A stretch of DNA of 64,000 nucleotides, taken from Actinomadura fibrosa (lineage in GTDB: Bacteria > Actinomycetota > Actinomycetes > Streptosporangiales > Streptosporangiaceae). The translations under genes were made by a program, and so were the position numbers. Below, one piece after another: positions 36,596 to 46,132 of this stretch (its first letter is position 1; the number at the start of each line of letters is the position of its first letter). The notes beneath the pieces were generated by a model. The model was not told where the DNA came from. It did not search any database and saw only the letters and a program-made list of their open reading frames with translations. Location of the stretch: the NCBI RefSeq assembly GCF_900659615.1, contig NZ_CAACUY010000010.1, positions 1 through 64,000 on the forward strand, read 5' to 3'.

Positions 36596-37725
36596 TTGGT
36601 GAACGAAGAACCGGTCAACGATCCGGTGTACCGGGCTTGGCAGTGGACGTGGCCACGGATAAGGCGTCATGCCATCGTGCCGCTGGTGGGATTGCTAGCC
36701 GCCTCGCTGAGCCTGCTCGCCTGCTCCGCTCTGGGCGTGCCACTCGGTGCGTGGTCGTGGACGGCGGGCACAGTGGCTCTGGCGGTGACAGGCGTCGCCT
36801 GGTATCAGCGGCCTGCCGCCAGGGCTGCGCGGCGGGACCTGGCCGCCGAGGTCGCGATGCTGCCCGTCAAGGACCGGGAGGAGCTCAGGTTCAGCGAACG
36901 CACGCCCGAACACAGACACTGACCGGCCTGGGAGTGCTGGCCGGAGTCGTCTTCACCGCCATCAGCCTGGCCTATACCGCCCGCACGCTGCGCGCCACCC
37001 AGCAAGCGCAGGTGACCGATCGCTACACCAGGGCCGTCGAACAGCTCGGCAACCACGACTCGCGCGATGCCCGGATCGGCGCGATCTACGCGCTGGGCCG
37101 GCTCGCCGAGGACTCCAAGCGCGACGAGCGCACCATCATCAACGTCCTCGGCACCTACGTCGCCGAGCACATCCGCGTCGATGCCCGCGCTCCCGCCCGA
37201 GGCGCCCGTCCCGTCCCGTCCAGCGACGTGCATGCCGCGCTGAGCGTGCTCGCCGGACTGCACAACCGGTTCTGGGGCACCGGCGTCCCCCTCGATCTGC
37301 ACGGGCTCGACTTGACGCGCACCCTCGACCTCCTGCTCAACGCCGGAATCGATCTATCCCGCGCGGACTTGTCCGGCGCCTCTCTGCGCTCCTCGTGGTT
37401 GCCGCGTGCCGACCTCCATCAAGCCGACCTTTCCCGAACCGACATGACCTCGGCCAATCTTCAAGGAGCCGATCTGTCATCGGCGGACCTGTCGGGAGCC
37501 GACCTGAGGGGCACCTCCTTCGGCGCCGCCAACCTGTCCCGAGCCGATCTGCGGGACGCTGACATGACTGCTTTGCGGGACTCGCCGAGCGGCGGAAGCT
37601 ATTCCAGTTATCCAACGAACCTGAAAGAGGCGAACCTCGCGGCCGCCGACCTACGTGGCGTCAAAGGCATCACCCCGCAGGAGATACGCGCAGCAGCCAA
37701 AGACACCCGGGGCACCAGATTCTGA
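36596..37725 (+). pseudogene. Membrane pentapeptide-repeat protein split by a frameshift
   Basis: A GTG at 36596 opens a frame with two TM helices (PLVGLLAASLSLLACSALGVP, then WTAGTVALAVTGVAWYQR) that ends at 36922. Around 36,905 the next frame takes over with TLTGLGVLAGVVFTAISLAYTARTL, RYTRAVEQLGNHDSRDARIGAIYALGRLAEDS and then about 100 residues of pentapeptide repeats (A(D/N)LSx pattern, for example ADLSSADLSGADLRG) to 37725. Proteins of this type normally carry both parts in one chain with the third helix joining them. Either a single-base indel has split the gene, or the second part restarts internally (for example GTG about 36933). Pentapeptide repeats form a beta-helix for protein contacts. 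Confidence 0.7.
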
Positions 37726-38600
37726 CGAGCGACCTCAAGTACCTACACCGGCCCTGCCAGACTGATCGCCCGCGTCCGGCCCCGCCAGCCCACGCCCTCT
37801 CCCACGGAGGCGGGCACGACCGAGACCGTTACGCATCCACCGCCCGAGGACCAGGCCCGGACCTGCGCGACCATCCTGCTGACAGCACCGCTTCCGCTCA
37901 CGAGTCGCCGCCTGGCTGGTGGCCCTGGACAGTGGCCTTGGCGAGTGCATGACCGACGGAACGTGCGACCGGAACGACGACCCGCTCTGGCTGCTGTCGA
38001 TCGTGACGTTCTTCGGAGTTGTTCACGGCTCCGACGACCTCGCGTCCTCGACGAGAGACATACCGTCGCGGGTTAGGCCGGTGAGCGGGAGCAGCTGCGG
38101 GCCCCGGGGGGTGTACCCGAGGCAATAGAACCGGGCGCAGATCGACGACGCCCACCGTGCCGCACAGCCGATCAGGCGATGTGAATCGCCCGAGTATCAC
38201 CTTTGCCTTTGAGGTGGCGTGACATCTGATCTCGGTACGGCTGTCGGGGCGGTCGGCATTGCGCTGGACGTGTGGGGTGGTTGAGTAAGCAGGGGTGGTG
38301 CAGGGCCCGGCCGGTATCGGACACAGGGTCCAGAAAACGCCTGACGTATTCGTTGCCGACTCCGGCAGATTTCTTCTTCCGGCTGGAGAGGGTCTGCGGC
38401 GATCGCCGGCCCGGCGGCCGGGATGGTGGCGGCATCGCCGCCACGACAAGTCCGGCGGCGGCCGGCGCCGCGGTCGCCGGCGGCCCGGCCGCCCTGGACC
38501 GGCCCGTCACCGCGTTGCAGCGTGGGAGCCGACAGGCGGCAGCGCGGTACGGCGACCGGGCCGTACCGGACACCCCGCCCCGGCTCCCCGGGAGGATCCC
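37726..38600. other. Region without a supportable gene
   Basis: About 870 bp. Frames are short, and the longest merely extends the hemopexin-repeat frame upstream through Gly/Arg-rich sequence without a Shine-Dalgarno. The last 15 bp hold the strong site GGAGG of the next gene. No RNA gene or repeat was recognised. Confidence 0.45.
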
Positions 38601-39701
38601 GTGACGATCCAGGCCACCTTCAACCGCTCCCAGCTCAAGTGGGACACCTACATGTTCCTGGGCGACCAGTACCTGCTCTACAGCCTGACCGACAACTCCG
38701 TCAGCCTGGGCCCGCGGGCCATCGCCACCGGCTGGCCGGGGCTGAGCGACACCCAGTTCGGCGGCGCCATCGACGCCGCGGTCCCCTTCTCGTTCCGCTT
38801 CGACCCGATGTCGGTCACACTGCCGCCCGAGAAGGACTACATGTACATCTTCCGCGGCGACCAGTACGTGCGCTACAACTTCTCCGACGACAAGATCATC
38901 TACGGTCCGCTCGACATCGCCCAGTGGTGGCCGGGCATGAAGGACGCCGGGTTCGACCGCGACATCGACGCCGCCTTCCTGGACCACCGCGACGTCCCCT
39001 TCGGGACGGTGGACACCTACGTCTTCTTCAAGGGCGACAAGTACCTCCTCTACGACGGCCTGGCCGACCGGGTGTCCGACGGCCCCCGCCGCATCGCCGA
39101 CGGCTGGCCCGGGCTGGCCGACGCCGAAATGGACCGCGACCTGGACGCGGTGGTGTACTACATCCAGCCCGCCCAGGTACTGGCCGGGCCGAACCACCGG
39201 TACTGCTACTTCGTCAAGGGCGACAAGGTCCTGCACTTCGACATGGAGGACTGGAAGCCGCTGACCGGCGCCGTCCCCATCAGCGACTTCTGGTACGGGC
39301 TGAAGGGCACCCCGTTCGCCTCGGCCGCCCCCGCGCCGCCGTTCCAGCCGGTCAAGGCCCACGCCGACTTCAAGATCACCTTCGTCAACGCCGGCGAGGC
39401 CGACCCCGAGCCCTACGGCTCGATCAGCTTCGACCTCAAGGACGGCGGCCACTTCAGGATCTGGACCCAGCAGAACCAGGGCGGCTCCATCCCCACCCGC
39501 TGGAACGCCGCCCCCTCGATGAACCTGCCCTTCACCGCAGCCGACATCGCCCAGGTCGGGTTCTGGGTCGACGAATACGACCCGATCGGCTCCGACGACA
39601 TCCTCGCCCACGGCACCAAGGACTTCACCGGCAACGGCTCCTACACCGTCACCGGCGACGGCAGCGTCACCGTCGAGGTCACCATCACCTCGTCCACCTG
39701 A
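38601..39701 (+). CDS. Hemopexin-repeat protein
   Basis: The GTG at 38601 has GGAGG five bases upstream and gives 366 residues with no signal peptide. Residues 10-245 contain four hemopexin-like blades. Each has the pattern (Y/F)xFxGDxYxxY followed by GPxxIxxxWPGL (YMFLGDQYLLYSL, YIFRGDQYVRYNF, YVFFKGDKYLLYD and YFVKGDKVLHF). Residues about 260-366 are a separate beta-sandwich-like domain (ADFKITFVNAGEADPEPYG up to GDGSVTVEVTITSST). Hemopexin propellers bind metal or ligands. Bacterial examples are rare and are often linked to insecticidal or natural-product functions. It stands alone with a terminator after it. Confidence 0.82.
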   Translation: MTIQATFNRSQLKWDTYMFLGDQYLLYSLTDNSVSLGPRAIATGWPGLSDTQFGGAIDAAVPFSFRFDPMSVTLPPEKDYMYIFRGDQYVRYNFSDDKIIYGPLDIAQWWPGMKDAGFDRDIDAAFLDHRDVPFGTVDTYVFFKGDKYLLYDGLADRVSDGPRRIADGWPGLADAEMDRDLDAVVYYIQPAQVLAGPNHRYCYFVKGDKVLHFDMEDWKPLTGAVPISDFWYGLKGTPFASAAPAPPFQPVKAHADFKITFVNAGEADPEPYGSISFDLKDGGHFRIWTQQNQGGSIPTRWNAAPSMNLPFTAADIAQVGFWVDEYDPIGSDDILAHGTKDFTGNGSYTVTGDGSVTVEVTITSST

Positions 39702-39738
39702 CCCGTCCGGCCCCGACCATCTGCACCAAGACCGTCCT

Positions 39739-39768
39739 GGGTGCGGCACCCCACTGGCTGCCGCACCC
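39739..39768 (+). terminator. Terminator hairpin after the hemopexin-repeat gene
   Basis: Perfect 10-bp arms GGGTGCGGCA (39739-39748) and TGCCGCACCC (39759-39768) flank a 10-nt loop, 37 bp after the stop codon. Confidence 0.65.
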
Positions 39769-39789
39769 ACGGACGTCCCCTCTGAAAGC

Positions 39790-40207
39790 CGCTGCTCTGC
39801 TCAGGCGACCAGCGCTGGTCCAGGCATTGCTGGACCAGCGCCCGCAGCTCGGGCCGGGAAGCCGGCTTGGCTTGCTTGGGGCGCCGCGCTCGCAGCTGAG
39901 CCGCAGCATCAGCCTCACACGCCCGATAGGCCGCTCGGGCGCCGTTACGACGGATCTCCCGCGAGATGGTCGATGCTGGCCGCTCCAGCAGTCGGCCGAT
40001 CGCCCGAGCTGACGGACCAGCCGCGATCCCACGCGAGATCTCTTCGCGCTCGACCGCGTTCAGATGACGGCAGGACCGGCGCCGCGTCGGCACCCGCAAG
40101 CCGCCTGCCTGCATCAAGAACCGGCGCACATGCTGCGGCTCGGGTCGAAAGCCCCGAGCGACTCACCATCCCCCCAGCGCCGCCACAGCTCGTCCTGCCG
40201 CTCAAGA
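39790..40207 (-). mobile_element. IS30-family transposase N-terminal remnant
   Basis: The reverse strand encodes the IS30 N-terminus: ELWRRWGDGES, a frameshift, then RRFLMQAGGLRVP, LNAVEREEISRGIAAG, RLLERPASTISREIRRNG and ELRALVQQCLDQRWSPEQ. Homology stops there, so the DDE catalytic domain is lost. The fragment ends about 20 bp from the hemopexin terminator. No terminal repeats were found. Confidence 0.75.
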
Positions 40208-40347
40208 GAGAACCCGTAGTCCCGGATTATCGGTGGTGCATTGATCACTTGAGTCCAGGACGAGCTCGACAGTCCGTCCGGAGCGAGGGGTTGCCGCCGT
40301 TCGCCGTTTCGTTGCGGGCCTGCATGGCGCGGCGAGATGGCTTGCGG

Positions 40348-40911
40348 TCAGGTTCGGGTCGGCGCGGTGGTGAGGTTGTGGACGAGAAGGTCGATCACGG
40401 CTCGTTTGCCGGCGTCGTCGCGGCGGTGGGTGAGGAGGCCTTCGATGACGAAGGTGCCGATCGCGGTCATGGCGGGGAGGTCGGCTTCGGCGGCGCCGGC
40501 CTTGCGGAGGTCGTCGGCGACCAGAGTGTCGGCGAGTTCGTGGAAGCCGGTGTGCCATGCGTGGACGGCGGGTGAGGCCGCGGCACGGGTGTGGACGGTG
40601 TTGACGAGGCCGTGCAGCCGTTCGAGCCGGTCGAGGGCCCAGAGGAGCCGGTCGCCCAGCGGCCGGTCGGCGATGGTGGCGTACTGGGCGAGGGCTTCGG
40701 CCAGCAGGCGGTCCAGGACGGCGATGAGCAGGTCGTCCTTGTCGCGGAAGTACCAGTAGATCGTGTTGACGGTGACGCCGGCGTTCTTGGCGATCTGGCC
40801 CATGGACGCCGACTCGTAGCCGTCGTCGATGAACAGCCGCTGGGCGGCGGCGAGGATCTCCTCGCGTTTCTCCTCGCGGTCCTGGGGGCGTCGGTTCCGG
40901 GGCACCCCCAC
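40348..40911 (-). CDS. TetR-family transcriptional regulator
   Basis: From GTG 40911 the protein has 187 residues. The HTH is textbook (REEILAAAQRLFIDDGYESASM, then IAKNAGVTVNTIYWYFRDKDDLL), followed by an all-helical ligand domain. It is divergent from a three-gene operon (unknown protein, enoyl-reductase remnant, SDR). A long inverted repeat fills the gap, so it is the likely repressor of both directions. Confidence 0.9.
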   Translation of the reverse strand: MGVPRNRRPQDREEKREEILAAAQRLFIDDGYESASMGQIAKNAGVTVNTIYWYFRDKDDLLIAVLDRLLAEALAQYATIADRPLGDRLLWALDRLERLHGLVNTVHTRAAASPAVHAWHTGFHELADTLVADDLRKAGAAEADLPAMTAIGTFVIEGLLTHRRDDAGKRAVIDLLVHNLTTAPTRT

Positions 40912-40919
40912 ATCCTATC

Positions 40920-40965
40920 TTGAACGGCCCTCAAGAAGGCGCTAGGTTTCTTGAGGGCCATTCAA
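40920..40965. promoter_or_regulatory. TetR operator: 18-bp inverted repeat
   Basis: The arms TTGAACGGCCCTCAAGAA (40920-40937) and TTCTTGAGGGCCATTCAA (40948-40965) are reverse complements except at one position, with a 10-bp spacer. They fill the gap between the divergent TetR start (40911) and the operon start (40985). Each arm contains GGCCCTCAAG or its complement, so two dimers may bind. Confidence 0.8.
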
Positions 40966-40984
40966 GACATGAGGTGGGACCACC

Positions 40985-41563
40985 ATGGAGACCGACCACG
41001 CGGCTGCCGAGTTGCTCGGGCTGGACACGACCGGGCTGCTGGCGTTCTTCGCCACGCTGCCCGCCCCGTCCATCGAGGAGATGGACGGGGAGTACACCGC
41101 CCTGCTGCTGGCCCAGCCCGGCGTGTTCGCCTCGGTGACCGGGCGCGCGACGGTGTCCAATCCGCTCGCGCCGTGGCTGTGCAAGGCGTTCCGGCCGGTC
41201 GACGGCCGGAACGGGCGCGGCTACAACACCTTCCGCCAGTTCGGCCGCGTCCGGCGGCGCTATGCGATGCACACGCTCATCGCGCCGTCGCGCTATGACG
41301 GCCGTCCCGCCTACACGCTCGTCTACCGCGCCTACGCCTCGATGTGCGGGGCGATCAACATGGTCGACGAGGTCCGCCGCGCGGCGCCCGGCGTCTACCT
41401 GGGCATCGGGACGTGGGGATTCACCGCGCGTCAGCGCCGCGTCCCGCTGCCCTTCCTGCTCACCGGCCCCGTCGGCGCCTACCGCGGTGACATCGGCGCA
41501 GCCCGCCGCGGCTTCACCCCGGGCCCGCGTGAACTGCCCGGCGCGAAGGAAGCCGCCCAGTGA
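40985..41563 (+). CDS. Hypothetical protein of a TetR/SDR operon
   Basis: The ATG at 40985, with GAGGTGGG upstream, gives 192 residues. It has no signal peptide or membrane helix. Visible segments are LLAFFATLPAPSIEEMDGEYTA, NTFRQFGRVRRRYAMHTLIAPSRYDG, YRAYASMCGAINMVDEVRR and YLGIGTWGFTARQRR, which suggest a small beta-barrel lipid- or ligand-binding protein. I do not know its family. Its stop overlaps the next GTG (GTGA), so the operon is translationally coupled. Confidence 0.75.
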   Translation: METDHAAAELLGLDTTGLLAFFATLPAPSIEEMDGEYTALLLAQPGVFASVTGRATVSNPLAPWLCKAFRPVDGRNGRGYNTFRQFGRVRRRYAMHTLIAPSRYDGRPAYTLVYRAYASMCGAINMVDEVRRAAPGVYLGIGTWGFTARQRRVPLPFLLTGPVGAYRGDIGAARRGFTPGPRELPGAKEAAQ

Positions 41564-41889
41564 GGAGGTGGCTGCTGTACGGCGCCAACGGCTATACCGG
41601 TGAGCTGATCGCCCGGGAGACCCGCAAGAGAGGCCTGCAACCGGTCCTCGCCAGCCGGAACCTCGCGGCGGTCAAGCCGCTGGCCTGTGTGCGCACCCGC
41701 ACTCACTACCTCGACATCACTGGCGAGATGGACGTCTTCGCCTACGCCCGCCAGATCGACGGCCTAGCCCCCCGTGCTGGCGCGCACATGCCCGCGACCC
41801 TGTCCGGCGCCGACCTCATCACCCGGCTCCCCGGCAGCAGCCCCCTCACCATCAGCACCCCCCACGCAACCGAAGGAACCCACCAGTGA
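41560..41889 (+). pseudogene. Saccharopine dehydrogenase-like enoyl reductase, internally deleted
   Basis: The 109-residue product begins with a proper Rossmann start (MRRWLLYGANGYTGELIARETRKRGLQPVLASRN), jumps to THYLDITGEMDVF, then to a C-terminal-like GADLITRLPGSSPLTIST. Intact homologues (trans-acting enoyl reductases) are about 350-400 residues. Two in-frame internal deletions have removed most of the catalytic domain while keeping the coupled start (GTGA) and the 4-nt overlap with the SDR gene. It is probably inactive but preserves expression of the next gene. Confidence 0.75.
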
Positions 41890-42683
41890 CCACCCCCCGC
41901 ACCGCGCTCATCACCGGCGCCTCCGCCGGCATCGGCGCCACGTTCGCCCGCCACCTCGCCGCCCGCGGCTACCAGCTCCTGCTGGTCGCCCGCCGCACCG
42001 ACCGCCTCCAGCAGCTGGCCGCGGAGCTGACCCGGCAGCACAGTGGGCGGCGCTATGAGGTGTTCGGCGCCGACCTCACCGACCCCGCCGCCCCCAAGGC
42101 GATCATGGACTACGCGAACGCCCAGGGCCTGGACATCGACGTCCTCATCAACAACGCCGGACTGTCGGGCAAGACCGCGTTCGCCGACACCCCCTGGGAC
42201 ACCCTGGCCGGGGAGATCCAGCTGATGGTGACCGCCCAGACCGAACTCGCCCACCTGGTCATCCCCGGCATGAAGAAGCGCCGCTGGGGACGCATCGTCA
42301 ACCTGTCCTCGGTCGCCGCATTCGCACCACCCGCAGCCAGCCTGCTCTACACCGGCATCAAGTCCTACGTCCTCAACACCTCACAAGCCCTCGACATGGA
42401 ACTCAAACCGCACGGCATCCACGTCACCGCCCTGTGCCCCGGCTTTACTCACACCGAATTCCACGACGTCATGGGCACCCGCGACAAGGCCAACCACCTC
42501 CCCCGCATCCTGTGGCAGCAACCCGAAGCCGTCGTGGCCGAAGGCTGGAAAGCCGTCCAGAACGGCAAACCCGTGTGCGTCCCCGGCCTCGTCAACAAGA
42601 TCTCCGCCGCCGCCATGACACCCCTGCCCGTCCGCCTGGGCTACCTCGCAGGACGCACCCTCAACCCCTTCAAGAACAGCTGA
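41886..42683 (+). CDS. Short-chain dehydrogenase/reductase
   Basis: The 265-residue SDR has TGASAGIG at residues 10-17, NNAG at about 90, catalytic Ser in LSSVAAF, Tyr-x3-Lys in YTGIKSY and PGFTHTEF after the active site. It resembles the DltE/YqjQ-like ketoreductase group acting on acyl or steroid-like substrates. It is third in the operon controlled by the divergent TetR. The cluster type (TetR, small protein, enoyl reductase, SDR) suggests modification of a lipid-like compound. Confidence 0.88.
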   Translation: MTTPRTALITGASAGIGATFARHLAARGYQLLLVARRTDRLQQLAAELTRQHSGRRYEVFGADLTDPAAPKAIMDYANAQGLDIDVLINNAGLSGKTAFADTPWDTLAGEIQLMVTAQTELAHLVIPGMKKRRWGRIVNLSSVAAFAPPAASLLYTGIKSYVLNTSQALDMELKPHGIHVTALCPGFTHTEFHDVMGTRDKANHLPRILWQQPEAVVAEGWKAVQNGKPVCVPGLVNKISAAAMTPLPVRLGYLAGRTLNPFKNS

Positions 42684-42910
42684 ACCCTCACCTCCGTGCA
42701 CCGGCCACCGGCCCGACCTACCGCAAAGCCCGACCACACCCCGAAGCCCATCGGGAACTTGTCAGACACCCCGGCGAGGCGAGCGGCGACCGGGCGGCAT
42801 CGGACGGCGGGGACGCGGCAGACGCCGTCCGCTCCACCGCTGGATCCGTGAACAAGACCAGATTTCGTGCCCTCGCTTCCCGGCGACCCCGGCGGATCCA
42901 GTAGCAGGCA
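42684..42910. other. Short non-coding gap
   Basis: About 230 bp after the SDR gene with no supportable gene. It leads into an eroded TauE/SafE gene on the other strand. Confidence 0.35.
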
Positions 42911-43391
42911 CTATGACTGATCTTCATCCCGGTCGGGCTGGTCGGCGACGCGGAGCGCGCGGAAGCCGGTGGCGCCGAGGTCGGGCCGACGGAAAGACTT
43001 GGGCAGGCATCGGCGCCAGTTCACACCGCCGGGCGGCCAGCATCCGCCAGCCGACGACCACCACGAGGGCGGCAAGCCGAGCCGCACCACGCGTTCGGGC
43101 AGCAGCCGGTTGAAGGCCGTACGGCGAACGCGGCCATCGCGCCAGCGCCGCCGACGACAGCGGCGACGCGCCAACGCACCTGCCGGGCACGGATGCGCGG
43201 CGGGCGGCTGTGGTCGAGGAGAGACCCACCAGCAGGGAGGCCGGTATCGCCTCGGACAACGGCAGGCCCGCTCCATAGACCAAGGCGAGGACGGCAAACA
43301 TCGATCCGCCCGCACTCAGGAGGCCGAGCAGGCCGCCACCGCCGCGGGAAGGCGAGGACGCGCCGCACCGCGGGCGCGCTCCGCTCGGCAT
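42911..43391 (-). pseudogene. TauE/SafE-family permease remnant
   Basis: On the reverse strand, GLLGLLSAGGSMFAVLALVYGAGLPLSEAIPASLLVGLSS is the first conserved helix pair of a sulfite-exporter TauE/SafE permease. The frame then shifts, and the next stretch (ALARWRDGRVRR, then RLPPSWWSSAGGCW) fits the following loop and helix only loosely. The rest of the eight-helix protein is absent. Confidence 0.6.
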
Positions 43392-43509
43392 ACGATCTCC
43401 GATCGGCAGGTAAGGCGATATCCGGCGACGTACTCGGGATTGTCCGCCAACACACGTGGTGTTCAGGTCGTCTCATGAATCAAGGACCGCGACAGAAGGG
43501 GAGACCGCG

Positions 43510-44286
43510 ATGGACCGCCGCCAGGCACTCACCGTGCTCGCCGCCGCGGCGGCGGGCGTGACCGCCGGAGCGGGCCCCGCGTTCCTGCATTCGGGACGGC
43601 ACGGCTCGGCGCAGGCTCACCCGCGGCGGACACCGGTCCCACCGCCCGACCCCGGCTACGCGCCCGCGGCGAGGATGAAGGCCGTGACCAGTCCCGTCCG
43701 CACCCTGCACGACCTCACTCCGGCGGCGCCCGCGAACGCCGTGGCGCTGACCATCGACGATGGGCCCCACCCGTACTGGACGCCCAAGATCCTCGACGTG
43801 CTCGCCGAGTTCGAGGTGCGCGCGACCTTCCACGTGATCGGCGAGCAGGTGCCGGGAAACGCCCGGCTCGTCCAGCGGATCGTCACCGCCGGCCACCAGA
43901 TCGCCGACCACACCCTCACCCACCCGATCAACCTGCCCGCGCTGCCCGCCGCACGCATCCAGCAGGAGATCGCCGAGACCCACGACCGGATCGCCCAGGC
44001 GTGCTCGGTCGCCCCGCGCTTCTTCCGCTCCCCCGGCGGCGCCTGGTCGCCGCAGGTCCTGGAGATCGCCGCCGCCCACCAGATGATCTGCGTGGGCTGG
44101 GGGGTGGACCCCCGCGACTGGGCCCGTCCCGGCATCCCGCACATCACCGGGAGCCTTGAGCAGGCCAAGGCCGGCGACATTCTGCTATGCCACGACGGCG
44201 GCGGCGACCGCTCCCAGACCGTCGCCGCGCTCCGCACCGCCATCCCCGCCCTCAAGCAGCGCGGCCTCACCTTCGTCGCCCTCTGA
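43510..44286 (+). CDS. Secreted NodB-family polysaccharide deacetylase
   Basis: The ATG at 43510, with AAGGGGAG upstream, gives 258 residues. The N-terminus MDRRQALTVLAAAAAGVTAG is a Tat-like signal. The NodB motifs are complete: TIDDGPH (D83, D84), HTLTHP (H134, H138), FFRSPGG (R173), a VDPRDW segment with D203, and ILLCHDGGG (H228). It should remove acetyl groups from chitin-like or peptidoglycan sugars outside the cell. It stands alone. Confidence 0.9.
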   Translation: MDRRQALTVLAAAAAGVTAGAGPAFLHSGRHGSAQAHPRRTPVPPPDPGYAPAARMKAVTSPVRTLHDLTPAAPANAVALTIDDGPHPYWTPKILDVLAEFEVRATFHVIGEQVPGNARLVQRIVTAGHQIADHTLTHPINLPALPAARIQQEIAETHDRIAQACSVAPRFFRSPGGAWSPQVLEIAAAHQMICVGWGVDPRDWARPGIPHITGSLEQAKAGDILLCHDGGGDRSQTVAALRTAIPALKQRGLTFVAL

Positions 44287-44581
44287 CATCAAGCACCGCG
44301 CCGTACCGCGACAGGGCACGGCTCACAATTCCCAGCCGCACGCCCTTACCTTCTCGCCGAGATCACTGCGGACGAGCGACTACGCCCCAGCGACCGCTCG
44401 CTGGGGCCAGAGGGCATCGTTCACCCAACGTGAGCCGGGATAGTTCGCCTTCTGCTGGTCGTTGCTGGACACGGCACCGCACAGCTCGGCATGTCAGATG
44501 CCACGCGCACCGGGCAGGACATTCGTCCGGCTCAGCTCTCGTCGATGCCGCCGTGGGCGCGGGTCGTCCTGCGTCTTCCCG
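44287..44581. other. Intergenic gap before the IS630 remnant
   Basis: About 295 bp without a supportable gene or recognisable repeat. Confidence 0.35.
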
Positions 44582-45061
44582 CTAGAGATCTTTGATCGTG
44601 CAGATCAAAGCGGCCAGCGACACCCGCGCCGAGCCACGCGCGGTCACCTTCACGATCGGCGTGCGGCCGCGCCGTCCCCGCAGGTAACACACCCCGCCGA
44701 CGGTGTAACCGACCCCGAACTCGGACGTGATCAGCTCGGTGATCCGGGCCAGCGTCCAGCCCTGGTCGTCGTCCCAGCCGTGTACGGCGGCGCCGGCCTC
44801 CAGCAACGCCTGCAACCGGGTCAGCTGCCAATCGTCCAGGCGGCAGCGGGCACCGGCGGCGCCCTCGGACAACAACGCCTCGCGGCCGCCGGCGGCCAGC
44901 GCCCGCCGCCACCGGTTGGCCGACACCACCGTCACCCGGAAGTACCGCGCCACCTGCGCATCGATGGCGCCGTCCTCGATCATGTCCGCAGCCCGCAACC
45001 GCACCACCTCACGCCGCGACCGCTCCGTGGCGTCCAAACCACCACCATCGGGATACCGCAT
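44582..45061 (-). mobile_element. IS630-type transposase remnant with internal deletion
   Basis: From ATG 45061 the frame encodes an IS630-type N-terminus: [43 protein letters not shown] and [21 protein letters not shown]. It then joins directly to [25 protein letters not shown], which belongs in the C-terminal DDE part. The middle of the protein is missing, leaving 159 residues instead of about 350. The join preserved the frame. Confidence 0.75.
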
Positions 45062-45197
45062 ACCGCCGACCAAGCCTTCCGAGCAGCCGGCGTCCATTCC
45101 CCGGCAAGATAACCCCCGCCTCCAAAGATCTCTAGTAGGCGGGGATGGCCGCTGCTCCGGCGTGGTTTTGCCTGTCGTGGACGTCTAATCTGGCCTG

Positions 45198-46034
45198 ATG
45201 GCAGCCTTTCCGGGATTCGGCGTGCTGCTGGCACGTCTACTCGACCACCGGCGGATGGCCATCGGTTCGCTGGCCCAGACCGCTGGTGTTTCCGAGTTCG
45301 AGCTGCGGAGCGTCCTCAGTGGCCGTCAACCCGGTCCTGCGATGCTTAAGGCGCTGGCTCCAGCGTTGAATCTGCATGCGGCGGATCTCTTCGCGGTCGC
45401 CGGCCTGGCGGTTCCGGACGAGCTTGCCCCGGTGGACGCATCGGCTAGCCGGTACGTCGAGGATCTGGTGACGGACGCGATCTGCCTTCCGCAGGACCAA
45501 CGCTCCCAGCTTCACCGGCTGATTCGAAGCCTGCCCCAAGAGCCGCGCAAGAGTCCCTTCAAGGCCTCCAGGGTGTTCGACCCGCACGAGGCGGGGTTTG
45601 GCGCGATGGTCGGGAACATGCTGTACGCCAACCGGAACCTGGGCCCGGCGGGAGCAGCCAAGGTGCTTGCGTGTACCTCGAATGGCCGCATGTACGTAGC
45701 CGCTTCCACGATTTTGCGCATCGCCTCGGGCAAGAGTGAGTTGACCTCGGACCGGCTGGCCAACATGGCCACCCTGCTGGATTTCCCCGTTAGCGATCTC
45801 GCCGCGATCACCGGTATCGTAGTGCCCGACGAATCTGTTCGCGAGGATCCAGCAGCCGCCGACGTGGCGGCGCTGATCTGGGAGGCGCGGCGCTTGACCA
45901 CCGAGCAGATGCGCGTTGTCTGCGATCAGGCCGACGCCATGCGGTTGCAGATACCAGACGACGCCATCGACCGGAAGTTCTTTCGGGCGAACCCTTACAG
46001 AACCACATTGAGGAGCCGTCTTCGATCCTCATGA
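45198..46034 (+). CDS. Helix-turn-helix (XRE-like) regulator with two HTH-like domains
   Basis: The ATG at 45198 gives 278 residues. The first HTH is at about 20-45 (IGSLAQTAGVSEFELRSVLSGRQ), followed by APALNLHAADLFAVAGLAVP. A related segment recurs at about 165-215 (YVAASTILRIASGKSELTSDRLANMATLLDFPVSDLAAITGIVVP), so the protein looks like a duplicated XRE module. The C-terminus is helical. No partner gene is evident, and wobble bias is slightly lower than in core genes. It could control the nearby sigma-factor cluster or a lost element. Confidence 0.72.
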   Translation: MAAFPGFGVLLARLLDHRRMAIGSLAQTAGVSEFELRSVLSGRQPGPAMLKALAPALNLHAADLFAVAGLAVPDELAPVDASASRYVEDLVTDAICLPQDQRSQLHRLIRSLPQEPRKSPFKASRVFDPHEAGFGAMVGNMLYANRNLGPAGAAKVLACTSNGRMYVAASTILRIASGKSELTSDRLANMATLLDFPVSDLAAITGIVVPDESVREDPAAADVAALIWEARRLTTEQMRVVCDQADAMRLQIPDDAIDRKFFRANPYRTTLRSRLRSS

Positions 46035-46132
46035 CCGAGCGAGGTGTGGTGCGGGTGATGGTGGCGAGGGGTGCCGCCCGGACCGGCCGTCCGCACGTTC
46101 GTCCCCACTTCACCCGGTCGCCCGAGCGGCGG

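Noticed and set aside
41560..41889. An intact saccharopine dehydrogenase-like gene
   Set aside because: It is about a third of normal length and jumps between N- and C-terminal blocks.
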